Translations under genes and position numbers: made by a program
The notes under the pieces: model-generated
Databases searched by the model: none
Seen by the model: the letters and a program-made list of their open reading frames with translations, nothing else
What the model was told of the DNA's origin: nothing
DNA from: Lacticaseibacillus zeae DSM 20178 = KCTC 3804
GTDB taxonomy: Bacteria > Bacillota > Bacilli > Lactobacillales > Lactobacillaceae
Assembly: GCF_000260435.1 (NCBI RefSeq)
Contig: NZ_BACQ01000007.1
Location: forward strand, 1 to 64,000
Direction of reading: 5' to 3'
Length of the DNA stretch: 64,000 nucleotides
Shown here: positions 25,618 to 35,121 of the stretch, one piece after another
How the letters are laid out: each line of letters starts with the position of its first letter
Position numbering within the stretch: the stretch's first letter is position 1

Positions 25618-25837
25618 GAAAGCCCAAACAGGCTGGTAAGACAGGGAGTGACGTTCATAAGACTGCGAGACGTCTCTTACCAAAATGTTTGTCTTCACTT
25701 TCCGAGTTGACTTTTGAGGTGGCAACACTTAGAAAGCTCCGGCCTGGCCGTTACCTTGTTGAGTGCATGGATCAGTGTGACCATGAACAAGGGTGGTACC
25801 GCGACGCTTCGTCCCTTTTGAAGAGGGACTTTTTTTA
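25618..25837 (+). promoter_or_regulatory. tRNA-Phe T-box leader of pheST
   Basis: The T-box motif AAGGGTGGTACCGCG is at 25789-25803. A Stem I can be built: GAAAG 25618-25622 with CTTTC 25698-25702, CAAACA 25625-25630 with TGTTTG 25686-25691, GGTAAG 25635-25640 with CTTACC 25676-25681. This leaves TCTTCA on the 3' side as specifier loop, containing UUC (25694-25696), a Phe codon. A terminator (25811-25837) follows. Uncharged tRNA-Phe should allow readthrough into pheS. Confidence 0.93.
25811..25837 (+). terminator. T-box-controlled terminator before pheS
   Basis: GTCCCTTTTGAAGAGGGAC forms the stem-loop and is followed by TTTTTTT. It competes with an antiterminator that uses the GGTGGTACCGCG region. 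Confidence 0.9.
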
Positions 25838-25892
25838 TGCCTTCAAAACGCATAAAAAATGCCGCTTGCAGTCAGTAATCGAGGAGGAAAAT

Positions 25893-26939
25893 ATGGATTT
25901 TCAAACCAAGCTCGAACAACTTTTTCAACAAAACAACGAGCGCATCAAAGAAGTCGATTCGTTGGATGACTTGAATCAGATTCGCGTGCAATTATTAGGG
26001 AAGAAAGGCCCGATCACCAGCGTCCTGCGTGGGATGAAGGATCTTGCGGCTGATGAACGGCCAAAAGTCGGTGCATTTGCCAACAAAATTCGTGATGAGT
26101 TGAGTGCCGCGATTGAAACTCGTAAAGCGCAACTGGAACAGGCGGTTATTGATGCCAAATTGGCGTCGGAAACTATTGACGTGACATTGCCGGGTGACCC
26201 GGTTGTTGCTGGTACGCCGCACATCATTATCCAAATCATGGACGATCTTGAAAGTTTCTTTATGGGCATGGGCTATCAAGTGCTAAGCGGTCCGGAAGTC
26301 GAGGAAGATCATTATAATTTTGAAATGATGAATATCCCCAAGGACCATCCGGCGCGTGACATGCAGGAAACTTTTTATATCAACAATGAATTGTTGATGC
26401 GGTCACAGACGAGCCCGATGCAGGCGCGGACCATGGAAAAGCATGATTTCAGTAAGGGACCGTTGAAGATGATCAGTCCGGGTGTGGTTTATCGTCGCGA
26501 TGATGACGATGCCACGCACAGCCATCAGTTTCATCAAATGGAGGGGTTAGTCATTGATAAGCACATTACCATGGCTGATCTCAAAGGTACCTTACTGGCC
26601 ATGTGTCAGCACGTGTTTGGCGCCGATCGCACGATTCGCTTGCGCCCGAGTTATTTCCCATTCACAGAACCGTCTGTTGAAGTCGATGTTTCCTGTTTCC
26701 GGTGCGGCGGCAAGGGCTGCCCGGTTTGCAAGTATACGGGGTGGATTGAAGTCCTCGGTGCCGGCATGGTGCATCCGAATGTTTTGCGGGCGGCCAAGAT
26801 TGATGCCGATGTTTACGGTGGTTTTGCTTTCGGCCTCGGTCCAGATCGCTTTGCCATGCTGAAATATGGCATTGACGATATTCGCAGCTTTTACACAGAC
26901 GACTTGCGCTTCCTAACGCAGTTCAGCCAGGAGGGATAA
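25893..26939 (+). CDS. pheS: Phenylalanyl-tRNA synthetase alpha subunit
   Basis: Catalytic subunit of the alpha2-beta2 PheRS, which charges tRNA-Phe. With ATG 25893 (after GAGGAGG) it has 348 aa, the normal length. The N-terminal coiled-coil arm is followed by class II motifs: [29 protein letters not shown]-like ([12 protein letters not shown]), [18 protein letters not shown] and [15 protein letters not shown] longer open frame into the T-box is not coding. pheT starts one base after its stop. Confidence 0.97.
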   Translation: MDFQTKLEQLFQQNNERIKEVDSLDDLNQIRVQLLGKKGPITSVLRGMKDLAADERPKVGAFANKIRDELSAAIETRKAQLEQAVIDAKLASETIDVTLPGDPVVAGTPHIIIQIMDDLESFFMGMGYQVLSGPEVEEDHYNFEMMNIPKDHPARDMQETFYINNELLMRSQTSPMQARTMEKHDFSKGPLKMISPGVVYRRDDDDATHSHQFHQMEGLVIDKHITMADLKGTLLAMCQHVFGADRTIRLRPSYFPFTEPSVEVDVSCFRCGGKGCPVCKYTGWIEVLGAGMVHPNVLRAAKIDADVYGGFAFGLGPDRFAMLKYGIDDIRSFYTDDLRFLTQFSQEG

Positions 26940-26940
26940 G

Positions 26941-29352
26941 ATGAACGTTTCATATGATTGGTTAAAAGAACTCGTCAATGTCCCGGTTTCACCAGAAGAA
27001 CTGGCCGACAAGGTTTCCCGAACCGGAATAGAAATTGATGGGGTTAAGCACCCTGACGCCGGATTGAAAAAAATTGTAGTCGGGAAAGTGCTGACAAGTA
27101 AGCCGCATCCGAATTCCGATCATCTCAAACTTTGTGAAGTGGATGTCGGCGAAGCGGAGCCGCGGCAGATTGTTTGCGGTGCTCCCAATGTCGCTGCAGG
27201 ACAAACGGTCATTGTGGCACTGCCGGGCGCGCGGATTGCGGACAATGTCAAAATTAAAAAAGGCAAAATGCGCGGCGAAGAAAGCCTCGGGATGATTTGT
27301 GCACTTCAGGAAATTGGCTTTAACGAAAATGTGGTACCGAAGTCCTATTTGAACGGCATCTATGTTTTCAACGAACCATTGAAGCCAGGCAGTGATGCGT
27401 TAGCCGCGTTGGGTATGCATGATGCCATTTTGGATTTTGAAATCACGCCAAACCGCGCGGATGCTTTAGGAATGCGCGGTGTTGCGTGGGAGGTCGGTGC
27501 CACTTATGCCGAAAAGCCGCATTTTGTCGAAAAACCGTTAACCGAGGGCACGAAGCCGATTGCCGACTATCTAAGTGCGGAAGTCAAAGATGCCAACGAT
27601 GCACCGAGCTATCAGCTGCGGGTTATTGATCATGTCACGGTCAAAGAAAGCCCACTCTGGTTGCAGCGGCGTCTCTGGAATGCCGGGGTTCGACCAATTA
27701 ATAATATTGTCGATATCACGAATCTGATTATGTTGGCATACGGTCAGCCGCTGCACGCATTTGATTATGCCAAACTTGGCAGCCAACATATCGAAGTCCG
27801 CCGGGCCAAAAACGGTGAGCCATTAACTACCTTGGATGGTCGGGAACATGAACTGGATGATCGCGATATCGTCATTACGAACGGTCAGGTGCCGGTTGCT
27901 TTGGCCGGGGTCATGGGCGGCTTGAATTCGGAAATTTCCGAAACCACCACAACCGTTGTCGTTGAAGCGGCTAGCTTTAATCCGGTCAATGTGCGGAAAA
28001 CCGCGTTGAAATATAATCTGCGCTCAGAGGCGTCTTCCCGCTTCGAAAAAGGCATCAATCTGGCTGATATTAATCATGCGTTGGATGCTGCGGTCGCTTG
28101 GATGGTTGAACTGGGTGGCGGTCAATCAGCGAAAGGCACGCTGAGTCCGACTGCTGTTGAAGCCAAGGATGTGGTGGTAGATATCTCACTAGACCACATC
28201 AATCATGTCTTAGGCACTGATCTGCAAGAAGACCAGGTAACTGGCATTTTTCGCCAGTTAGGTTTTGGCGTCACGGTTGCGGATGGTCTGTTTGCGGTTG
28301 CGGTTCCGCCACGCCGCTGGGATATTCACATTAAAGCGGATCTGGTTGAAGAAGTTGCGCGTATTTATGGCTTTGACAATTTACCAAGTACCTTGCCGAC
28401 GACAACCATGACAATCGGGGAATATACCCCGAAGCAGAAACGCATTCGGCGGACACGGCACCTTCTTGAAGGACTGGGCTTAACCCAAGCGATCACTTAT
28501 GGCTTAACCACTGCCAAAGCAGCCGAGCAATTCAAACTGCAACCAGGCAAACCGACCCAGGTTGATTCACCGATGACAACCGATCATGCCGTGTTGCGCA
28601 TGAACATGGTGACTGGGTTACTGGATGTCATTAAATACAATCAGGCTCGTAAGGAAACCAATGTGGCGATTTATGAGCAGGGCCGCATTTTCACCAAAAC
28701 CGGCGATCAGGTTCGCCCGACTGAAATCGAGTACCTAGGTGGTGCATTGACTGGTCAGGTGACGACTAAGACCTGGAACCAGGATGCCCGTCCCGTTGAT
28801 TTCTTTTACGTCAAAGGGATTGTCACCCACTTGCTTGAAGATTATTCATTGACAGAGCCGGTACGGTTTGCGGCAACGCAGGCAGTTACCGAACTGCATC
28901 CGGGCCAAGCTGCCGATATTTTTGTTGGCGACACACGCATTGGCTTCTTGGGACGCCTGCATCCCGCATTTGAGCATGACAACCATTTACCAGAAACGTT
29001 TGTCTTTCAGCTAGATCTCGATGCGTTGTTCGTTGCACCAAAACAGGAAAAGATTGCCCAACCGGCGCCGAAGTTCCCGGCCGTCACGCGCGATATTGCG
29101 CTTCAGGTGGCTGAGACCGTCACAAATGCGCAAGTGATGGCTGTCTTCCGGCAACATGGCGGTGCTTATCTCAAGCAGGTTAAACTTTTCGATGTTTACG
29201 CAGGTGAACACATTGCTGAAGGCCAAAAGAGCTTGGCATACACGCTGACTTATCGGCGGGATGACCAGACGCTGACTGAAGACGAAGTGACGCAAGCGTT
29301 CGATCGTGTTAAGTCTGCGTTAGCATCAGATTTGGCTGCTGAGATTCGCTAA
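26941..29352 (+). CDS. pheT: Phenylalanyl-tRNA synthetase beta subunit
   Basis: 803 aa. Domains in order: tRNA-binding OB fold (about 40-155), B3/B4 editing domain (about 200-400; GQPLHAFD, LAGVMGG, VVVEAASFNP and LRSEASSRFEKG all present, so the Tyr-proofreading site looks intact), B5, catalytic-like core with VEEVARIYGFDNLP, and the C-terminal anticodon-binding FDX-ACB domain (FPAVTRDIALQV). Directly after pheS and controlled by the same T-box. Confidence 0.97.
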   Translation: MNVSYDWLKELVNVPVSPEELADKVSRTGIEIDGVKHPDAGLKKIVVGKVLTSKPHPNSDHLKLCEVDVGEAEPRQIVCGAPNVAAGQTVIVALPGARIADNVKIKKGKMRGEESLGMICALQEIGFNENVVPKSYLNGIYVFNEPLKPGSDALAALGMHDAILDFEITPNRADALGMRGVAWEVGATYAEKPHFVEKPLTEGTKPIADYLSAEVKDANDAPSYQLRVIDHVTVKESPLWLQRRLWNAGVRPINNIVDITNLIMLAYGQPLHAFDYAKLGSQHIEVRRAKNGEPLTTLDGREHELDDRDIVITNGQVPVALAGVMGGLNSEISETTTTVVVEAASFNPVNVRKTALKYNLRSEASSRFEKGINLADINHALDAAVAWMVELGGGQSAKGTLSPTAVEAKDVVVDISLDHINHVLGTDLQEDQVTGIFRQLGFGVTVADGLFAVAVPPRRWDIHIKADLVEEVARIYGFDNLPSTLPTTTMTIGEYTPKQKRIRRTRHLLEGLGLTQAITYGLTTAKAAEQFKLQPGKPTQVDSPMTTDHAVLRMNMVTGLLDVIKYNQARKETNVAIYEQGRIFTKTGDQVRPTEIEYLGGALTGQVTTKTWNQDARPVDFFYVKGIVTHLLEDYSLTEPVRFAATQAVTELHPGQAADIFVGDTRIGFLGRLHPAFEHDNHLPETFVFQLDLDALFVAPKQEKIAQPAPKFPAVTRDIALQVAETVTNAQVMAVFRQHGGAYLKQVKLFDVYAGEHIAEGQKSLAYTLTYRRDDQTLTEDEVTQAFDRVKSALASDLAAEIR

Positions 29353-29530
29353 TCATCAGTCGCAATTTACCGCGCAATTAGGTATGATGGTCACTGGTTA
29401 TTAAGCTGCTGCCGAAGATAGTTCGGCGGTGGTTCTGTTACATAAGCGGCTGTATGCTGCCAGTTTGGATGACAGGCACATTTAGTTTGATCCGCGATAA
29501 ACAATAGTACGTAAAAAGGAGGCATCTTTT

Positions 29531-30682
29531 TTGGATAGGCGATCCCGACATGTAGAGAACAAACGGCGGTTGCGCGCTGATGAAAAAAAGGCGTCGCACA
29601 AGATTGTCGCGTGGGTTCTGGGTATCTTGTTTGCGGTGCTGGTGATTGTTGGCCTGATGGGGTATCGATACGTCCACTCGGCACTTCAGCCGGTGAATCC
29701 AAATGGCCAGACTTCCGTCAATGTGACGGTGCCTGCAGGTTCATCCACCAAACAAATTGCCGCCAAATTGGAAGCCAAGCACGTGATCAAAAGTGCCATG
29801 GTGTTCAATTATTATGTCAAGTTTCACAACATTGCTGACTTTCAGGCTGGCAGTTATCAGCTGACACAACGTGATTCGATGAATCAGGTGATCCAAAAGT
29901 TGCGGGCTGGCGGCACAGCAGCCACCGCGGCGGGACAGTTGCTCGTTAAAGAAGGCGCGACAATCGAGCAAATCGCAACATCTGTGAATAAGCTAGGCAA
30001 ATCAAATCGCAATCTGACGAGCAAGAAATTCATGGCGCTCATGAAGAATCAGACCTTCTTTACTAAAATGGCCAAGAAATACCCGCAGCTTTTGAGTTCT
30101 GCCGCTTCGGCCCAAGGCGTCCGCTATCGCTTGGAAGGGTACCTTTTCCCAGCCACTTATAGTGTGAGTGCTGGCGAGACGGTAGAAGATCTGGTTGAAG
30201 CCATGTTAGCCAAAACCGATAGTGTCATGCAAAGTTACTACAAGAGTATCAAGAAGCAAGGGTATACGGTTCAGGAAGTCATGACCCTGGCTTCGCTGGT
30301 TGAGCGTGAAGGGGTGACCCAGGAAGATCGCCGGACCATTGCCGGTGTCTTCTTGAACCGAATTGATGCGGATATGCCATTGCAATCCGATATTTCGGTT
30401 ATGTATGCTTTAAACACGCATAAAACCCACTTGACCAATAAGGATACCAGCGTTGATTCGCCGTATAACCTGTATGTGCATACCGGTTACGGGCCGGGTC
30501 CATTTGATTCGCCAAGTGAGCAAAGTATCACCGCGGTGTTGAGTCCAAATGATCGCAGCAAGCATTATCTGTACTTTGTTGCCAACCTGAAGACCGGCGA
30601 AGTGTTGTATGCCACCACGCGTGAACAACACGACGAGAACACGGCTAAGTTTGCCAGCGATAACTCATCAGTCAATAAATGA
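29531..30682 (+). CDS. mltG: Endolytic murein transglycosylase MltG
   Basis: A 383-aa membrane-anchored YceG-like lytic transglycosylase that cuts nascent glycan strands and limits their length. A basic cytoplasmic tail (1-23) precedes one membrane segment (about 25-46), a LysM-like region, and the catalytic domain with LEGYLFPATYSV and TLASLVEREGVTQEDRRTIAGVFLNR (catalytic Glu in VERE). TTG start after AAAAAGGAGG. The 178-base gap before it shows no gene. Confidence 0.93.
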   Translation: MDRRSRHVENKRRLRADEKKASHKIVAWVLGILFAVLVIVGLMGYRYVHSALQPVNPNGQTSVNVTVPAGSSTKQIAAKLEAKHVIKSAMVFNYYVKFHNIADFQAGSYQLTQRDSMNQVIQKLRAGGTAATAAGQLLVKEGATIEQIATSVNKLGKSNRNLTSKKFMALMKNQTFFTKMAKKYPQLLSSAASAQGVRYRLEGYLFPATYSVSAGETVEDLVEAMLAKTDSVMQSYYKSIKKQGYTVQEVMTLASLVEREGVTQEDRRTIAGVFLNRIDADMPLQSDISVMYALNTHKTHLTNKDTSVDSPYNLYVHTGYGPGPFDSPSEQSITAVLSPNDRSKHYLYFVANLKTGEVLYATTREQHDENTAKFASDNSSVNK

Positions 30683-30819
30683 TGTGCTTGTCAGGTGTGC
30701 ATTTCATGAGTGACTGTTGAGATGTCATTTTGCCGTATATAATTTTAACAAGTAAGTCAGGATATTTTCATCGTGCTAAAATGAGTGGCAGAAACTGAGC
30801 GATGCAATTAAAGTAAGCG

Positions 30820-30877
30820 GCCTTGGAAGTGATGCTTGAATGGCGAACATCACTTCCAAGGCTGTTGTGCGCAGTTT
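30820..30877 (+). other. Perfect 15-bp hairpin between mltG and udk
   Basis: GCCTTGGAAGTGATG (30820-30834) and CATCACTTCCAAGGC (30848-30862) are exact inverse complements with a 13-base loop. A TTTTT run comes 10 bases later, too far for a standard terminator. It may be an inefficient terminator, an mRNA stabiliser or a leader element of udk. Confidence 0.6.
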
Positions 30878-30913
30878 TTCTTGCCAACGATCTCAATGAA
30901 AGAAGGCCAGCAG

Positions 30914-31552
30914 ATGCAGCAAAAGAAACCTATTGTGATCGGTGTGACCGGTGGCTCTGCCAGTGGCAAGACCAGTGTCAGTCGCGCGATTTTCGATCAC
31001 TTTTCCGGGCATTCCTTGCTCTTGCTGGCACAGGATGCGTATTATAAGAAAAGTGACAAACCGTTCTCGGAGCGGAAGAAAATCAATTATGATCATCCAC
31101 TGGCGTTTGACACCCCGCTACTGAAGCATCACTTGGATGAGTTGATTCATCGCCACGCGGTTGATCAGCCAGTTTATGATTACACGATTCATAATCGCTC
31201 GGATAAAACGGTGCATCTTGAACCTAAAGATGTGATCATTCTTGAAGGGATTCTGATTCTTGATGATGAGTCGTTACGTAACATGATGGACATTAAAGTG
31301 TTTGTCGATACGGATGACGATATTCGCGTCATCCGCCGAATTCGACGCGACATGGTTTCGCGCGGGCGGACACTAGATTCAATTATTAATCAATATTTAA
31401 AAACCGTAAAACCGATGTATCATCAATTTGTTGAACCAACGAAACGCTATGCGGATCTGATTGTTCCGGAAGGCGGTCAGAATCAGGTTGCGATTGATTT
31501 ACTGGTGACCAAGATCAAAGCCATTCTAGCGGAACGCGGTTTACAAGAGTAG
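30914..31552 (+). CDS. udk: Uridine kinase
   Basis: Phosphorylates uridine and cytidine to UMP/CMP in pyrimidine salvage. 212 aa, family length. The P-loop is [14 protein letters not shown] near residues 10-23; further motifs are [17 protein letters not shown] and [13 protein letters not shown] 30914 follows AGAAGG and gives the canonical N-terminus [13 protein letters not shown]; upstream in-frame starts lie in the hairpin region. The mltG-udk-greA order is common in lactobacilli. Confidence 0.95.
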   Translation: MQQKKPIVIGVTGGSASGKTSVSRAIFDHFSGHSLLLLAQDAYYKKSDKPFSERKKINYDHPLAFDTPLLKHHLDELIHRHAVDQPVYDYTIHNRSDKTVHLEPKDVIILEGILILDDESLRNMMDIKVFVDTDDDIRVIRRIRRDMVSRGRTLDSIINQYLKTVKPMYHQFVEPTKRYADLIVPEGGQNQVAIDLLVTKIKAILAERGLQE

Positions 31553-31618
31553 CCATTGACAAATGGCTTCTGGATTAATAAAGTGACTAAGGAAAATAAG
31601 AAGTGAGGTAAGTATTTT

Positions 31619-32089
31619 ATGGCAGACAAAAGCTATCCGATGACAGCAGAAGGTAAGAAGAAACTTGAAAACGAGCTTGAAGAGCTTAAAACCAAGAAGC
31701 GCCCAGAAGTAATTGAGCGCATCAAGGTAGCCCGGGGGTTCGGCGATTTGTCCGAAAACTCCGAATATGAAGCAGCCAAGGATGAGCAATCCACACTTGA
31801 AAATCGAATCGTGACGATTCAGACAATGTTGCGTTACGCCGAGATCATTGATGCCAAGGCTGTTGCCAAAAACGAAGTCTCCATTGGCAAAAAAGTGACC
31901 TTTGAAGAAGACGGCGATGAGGAAACATACGAAATTGTCGGGGCAGCAGAAGCCGATGCTTTCAATGGCAAGATCAGTAATGAAAGCCCAATTGCTCAAG
32001 GACTTATTGGTCGTAAAGTTGGCGACAAAGTTACCATCAACACCCCAGGCGGCGAAATGACCGTGACGATTACAAAAGTTGAAGGTTAA
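31619..32089 (+). CDS. greA: Transcription elongation factor GreA
   Basis: Rescues backtracked RNA polymerase by stimulating transcript cleavage. 156 aa, normal length. The N-terminal coiled coil carries the tip motif [20 protein letters not shown] (the acidic D/E residues act in the polymerase channel), and the C-terminal FKBP-like domain ends [20 protein letters not shown]. Last gene of mltG-udk-greA, 66 bases after udk. Confidence 0.96.
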   Translation: MADKSYPMTAEGKKKLENELEELKTKKRPEVIERIKVARGFGDLSENSEYEAAKDEQSTLENRIVTIQTMLRYAEIIDAKAVAKNEVSIGKKVTFEEDGDEETYEIVGAAEADAFNGKISNESPIAQGLIGRKVGDKVTINTPGGEMTVTITKVEG

Positions 32090-32099
32090 TCCTGATTCA

Positions 32100-32156
32100 T
32101 AAAAAGCTAGTCGGCAGTTACATCCTGATTAAGAGGACGTGGTTGCCGGCTTTTAT
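32100..32156 (+). terminator. Terminator after greA
   Basis: AAAAGC plus CGGCA on the left pair with TGCCG plus GCTTTT on the right, with a bulge and a long loop, followed by ATT. Moderately strong. Confidence 0.6.
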
Positions 32157-32317
32157 TATGAGTGAATGTCATTTGCCGGTGAATATCAGCCTTACGCCCT
32201 AAGCTAGCGAGCATTTGATTCGTTATAATAAATTAAGGATATGGTAGTCGGGTACGAATTTGGTGATGCCTCACTGCTAGACAAATTCACGAGTTTGATT
32301 AAAAGGAGGGATCGCAA

Positions 32318-33022
32318 ATGCGCCGCTGGCAACTGTTTTTGGGGATTGAATTTGCGCTCTTACTCTGGCTAGGATTCCAGATCATTACGAATCCCATGGC
32401 GTTGGCAACGATCCTGATTGGCTTTCTGTTTCTTTTCTTAGGCATGCACTGGCACCGGCTGCGGACTTTTAGTGTCACGTTTGGCGGTGTATTAATGGTG
32501 CTGGGTATCTTTATTAATCCCGCGATTTGGCTCATATTGATGGTGGCCGGGATCTTTTTGATGATGGTTCTGACTAAGCCAAAAGCAGGCTTTTCGGTTT
32601 GGAATCATAAACAGTATGTTGCGCCGGTAACTGAGGCTCCAGGTAAAAAAGCCGGACGGCGAACCATTCGTTCCTGGGCGGGGCGGCAAACGATTGCACC
32701 CAGTTACGATTGGGATGACATCAACATGGTGGTGCCAGCCGGTGATACCATCATTGACCTGGGTGACACTTTTTTACCCAAAGGCGACAGCGTGATTATG
32801 ATTCGCAAAGGCTTTGGGAAAACCAGAATTCTGGTTCCTGTGGGTGTTGGCGTTGCTGTAGAACATGCGACGTTTTATGGGCGGTTGCATTTTGAAGATT
32901 CCGATTCGATGCTGCATAGCCAAAGTGTGACCGCTTATTCGCAGGATTACGACGATGCACCGCGCCGAATCCACATTATCACGAATGTGGTGGTGGGCGA
33001 CTTGGAGGTGCTGGCAGTATGA
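32318..33022 (+). CDS. liaF: LiaF-like membrane regulator
   Basis: A 234-aa protein. The N-terminal half has four short membrane segments (about residues 4-22, 26-42, 48-64 and 68-88); the soluble C-terminal half (DDINMVVPAGDTIIDLGDTFLPKGDSVIMIRKGFGKTRILVPVGVGV in segments) is the cell-wall-active antibiotic response domain of LiaF/VraT. LiaF restrains the LiaS kinase until envelope damage occurs. AAAGGAGG lies upstream; it overlaps liaS by 4 bases. Confidence 0.9.
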   Translation: MRRWQLFLGIEFALLLWLGFQIITNPMALATILIGFLFLFLGMHWHRLRTFSVTFGGVLMVLGIFINPAIWLILMVAGIFLMMVLTKPKAGFSVWNHKQYVAPVTEAPGKKAGRRTIRSWAGRQTIAPSYDWDDINMVVPAGDTIIDLGDTFLPKGDSVIMIRKGFGKTRILVPVGVGVAVEHATFYGRLHFEDSDSMLHSQSVTAYSQDYDDAPRRIHIITNVVVGDLEVLAV

Positions 33023-34083
33023 GAAGACGGATGTTAGTCGGTTTTTTTATGATCCTGCTGGTCTGGACAATTTTGGTCGAGGCCTGTTTGGTGTTTATGC
33101 TGGCAAAAGTGACCCGTCATGATTTCCTGCAACTGTTGTTGGCGAACGTACTTTCAGCGCCGTTATTTGTTTACCTTTTTATTGGCGCCTTACTGATCAG
33201 CTCTGGCGCCACCGTGATTGTATTATGGCGGCAACGGGTGATGCGTAATCAACTGGATAGTCGTCTGGCGCAGTTGAATGCCGGGCAATATCAAGCGCCG
33301 ATCTTTAATCGTTCCCAACAAGCAGTCGCCGCATTAGGCAAACAGCCAGCTGACTTGCTTGAAGCATTACGGCAAAAAATGATACGCTTACAACGTGAGA
33401 TTGAACGTTATAGTAATACGCCTGTACGCTTTTCCGGCGAAACCCGTGAGGCCATTATAACCGGTGAACGGCACCGGTTAGCCCGAGAACTGCATGATTC
33501 GGTTTCTCAGCAGTTGTTTGCGGCGATGATGATGTTGTCCGCACTGCGGAGTGTCGCGGAACGCGACCCTAAGCAGGAAGCTTTGCAGAAGCAGTTGGAT
33601 ACGATTCAGAAAGTGATCAATGAAGCCCAGGCGGAAATGCGGGCGTTGCTATTGCATCTACGTCCGACTAATCTTGAAGGCAAATCGCTAAAGCAGGGGA
33701 TTATCCAGTTGTTGAAAGAATTGCAAACCAAGATTACAATCAAAATCACATGGCAATTGGATGACATTAAGTTAAATGCGGCGACTGAGGATAATCTTTT
33801 CAGGATTGTTCAAGAGCTGCTTAGTAATACATTACGCCATGCTAAAGCCGATAGCCTTGAAGTTTATCTGAAGCGGTTGCAAGATATGGTTATTTTGCGT
33901 ATGGTGGATGATGGTGTTGGGTTTGATCCAAAAGAAACTAGTGGCAACGGTAACTATGGTCTTGCCAATATCAAGGAACGCGCGGCGGCCATGGGTGGAA
34001 CAGCCAAGGTCGTGAGCGTAGTCGGTCAAGGAACCAGTGTTGAAGTCAGAGTACCGTTATCAAAGGATGTTGCGCATGATTAA
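33019..34083 (+). CDS. liaS: LiaS/VraS-type sensor histidine kinase
   Basis: A 354-aa intramembrane-sensing kinase. Two membrane segments (about 8-30 and 46-70) are separated by a very short loop, followed by a linker, HisKA_3 dimerisation domain with RHRLARELHDSVSQQLF (phospho-acceptor His in ELHD) and a HATPase with VQELLSNTLRHAKA, DDGVGFDP and NYGLANIKERA. Works with the flanking liaF and liaR in the response to cell-wall antibiotics. Overlaps both neighbours. Confidence 0.93.
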   Translation: MRRRMLVGFFMILLVWTILVEACLVFMLAKVTRHDFLQLLLANVLSAPLFVYLFIGALLISSGATVIVLWRQRVMRNQLDSRLAQLNAGQYQAPIFNRSQQAVAALGKQPADLLEALRQKMIRLQREIERYSNTPVRFSGETREAIITGERHRLARELHDSVSQQLFAAMMMLSALRSVAERDPKQEALQKQLDTIQKVINEAQAEMRALLLHLRPTNLEGKSLKQGIIQLLKELQTKITIKITWQLDDIKLNAATEDNLFRIVQELLSNTLRHAKADSLEVYLKRLQDMVILRMVDDGVGFDPKETSGNGNYGLANIKERAAAMGGTAKVVSVVGQGTSVEVRVPLSKDVAHD

Positions 34084-34741
34084 AGTATTGATCGTTGATG
34101 ATCACGAAATGGTTCGATTGGGACTGGCGACGTATATTGGCGTTCAGCCTGACTTAGAGGTGGTTGATCAAGCCGAGAACGGCCAGGAAGGCGTCGATAT
34201 GGCATTGAAAGATCGGCCTGATATTATCTTGATGGATCTGGTGATGCCGGTAAAAGACGGCATTACGGCGACTAAGGAGATTCTGAAAGCTTGGCCGCAA
34301 GCGCGGATTATCATTTTGACCAGTTTCATCGATGATGCCAAAGTATATCCAGCCATGGAGGCAGGGGCGGCGAGCTATATTCTGAAAACCGCAACGGCGG
34401 AAGAAATTGCCAAAGCCATTCGCCAGACTGCCAAGGGCGAACGGGTACTTGAGCCGCAAGTGACCACCAAAATGATGAATCGCATGAATCATCCGCAACC
34501 GCAGTACGACGAACTGACTAACCGCGAACGCGAAGTTTTGCAGTTGATTGCGCAAGGCAAGTCGAATCAGGAAATTGCCTCGGCGCTATTCATTACATTA
34601 AAAACGGTTAAAACGCACGTCTCAAACATATTAGCCAAGTTGGATGTCGAGGATCGGACCCAGGCGGCGATTTATGCGCTCAAGCATGGTCTGGTCAAAA
34701 ATGATCAAGGAGATGATGGGGTTGCAACTCGCGATCACTGA
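34076..34741 (+). CDS. liaR: LiaR/VraR-type response regulator
   Basis: A 221-aa NarL-family regulator. The receiver has DD at 8-9, phospho-acceptor D54 (ILMDLVMPVKDG) and Lys in SYILKTATAEE. The LuxR-type helix-turn-helix is LTNREREVLQLIAQG...KTVKTHVSNILAKL. ATG 34076 overlaps the liaS stop by 8 bases. Expected to activate envelope-stress genes, including its own operon. Confidence 0.94.
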   Translation: MIKVLIVDDHEMVRLGLATYIGVQPDLEVVDQAENGQEGVDMALKDRPDIILMDLVMPVKDGITATKEILKAWPQARIIILTSFIDDAKVYPAMEAGAASYILKTATAEEIAKAIRQTAKGERVLEPQVTTKMMNRMNHPQPQYDELTNREREVLQLIAQGKSNQEIASALFITLKTVKTHVSNILAKLDVEDRTQAAIYALKHGLVKNDQGDDGVATRDH

Positions 34742-35021
34742 TAAAGCAAGTCAATGGTTTCACCGTGAATTAAATTTACCGGATCAAGGTGCCGGCATTC
34801 GTTTCTTCGGCAAAGCTTATGGGAAGACCCAGGTTCATGATGGTTTTAGCGTGGGGATGACAAGGGATGATCATCCAGAGCATCCAATTATGTCAGTCGA
34901 AAAAGACGGCGTGACCTATTTCGTCAATCCGACCGATGCATGGTTCTTTGAAAACCTTGCGATGACGGTTGATTATGACGCCCATCTGGATGAACCTAAG
35001 TACGAATTTAAAGAAGAATAG
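34722..35021 (+). CDS. HesB/IscA-fold protein without cysteines
   Basis: A 99-aa protein (from TTG 34722, 9 bases after AAGGAG; the ATG pair at 34713/34716 is too close to that site but possible). LAITDKASQWFHREL, GAGIRFFGKAYG and the FVNPTDAWFFENLAMTVDYD ending match the HesB-like/YneR family. Canonical A-type Fe-S carriers have three Cys ligands; this protein contains none, so it is unlikely to carry a cluster. It overlaps the liaR end by 20 bases and closes the liaFSR operon. Confidence 0.82.
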   Translation: MQLAITDKASQWFHRELNLPDQGAGIRFFGKAYGKTQVHDGFSVGMTRDDHPEHPIMSVEKDGVTYFVNPTDAWFFENLAMTVDYDAHLDEPKYEFKEE

Positions 35022-35063
35022 ACTAGTTTGCTGTCACACTTAGCATGTCAGTAACCTGTGCAC

Positions 35064-35108
35064 AAAAAGAATCCTTGGGTTAGTTGTTATTACCCAAGGA
35101 TTCTTTTT
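35064..35108. terminator. Strong bidirectional terminator between the lia operon and the YfhO gene
   Basis: AAAAAGAATCCTTGGGT and ACCCAAGGATTCTTTTT form a 17-bp perfect stem with an 11-base loop. A-runs and T-runs on both sides let it serve both convergent transcripts. Confidence 0.92.
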
Positions 35109-35121
35109 GCTCGTTTCACGA

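Noticed and set aside
25689-25892. N-terminal extension of PheS
   Set aside because: The stretch is the T-box leader (T-box motif and terminator lie inside it); PheS begins at ATG 25893 with a proper ribosome binding site.
32191-32203. CTTACGCCCTAAG as a LiaR-box-like operator upstream of liaF
   Set aside because: Arms are only 4 bp and the match to known LiaR sites could not be judged by eye.
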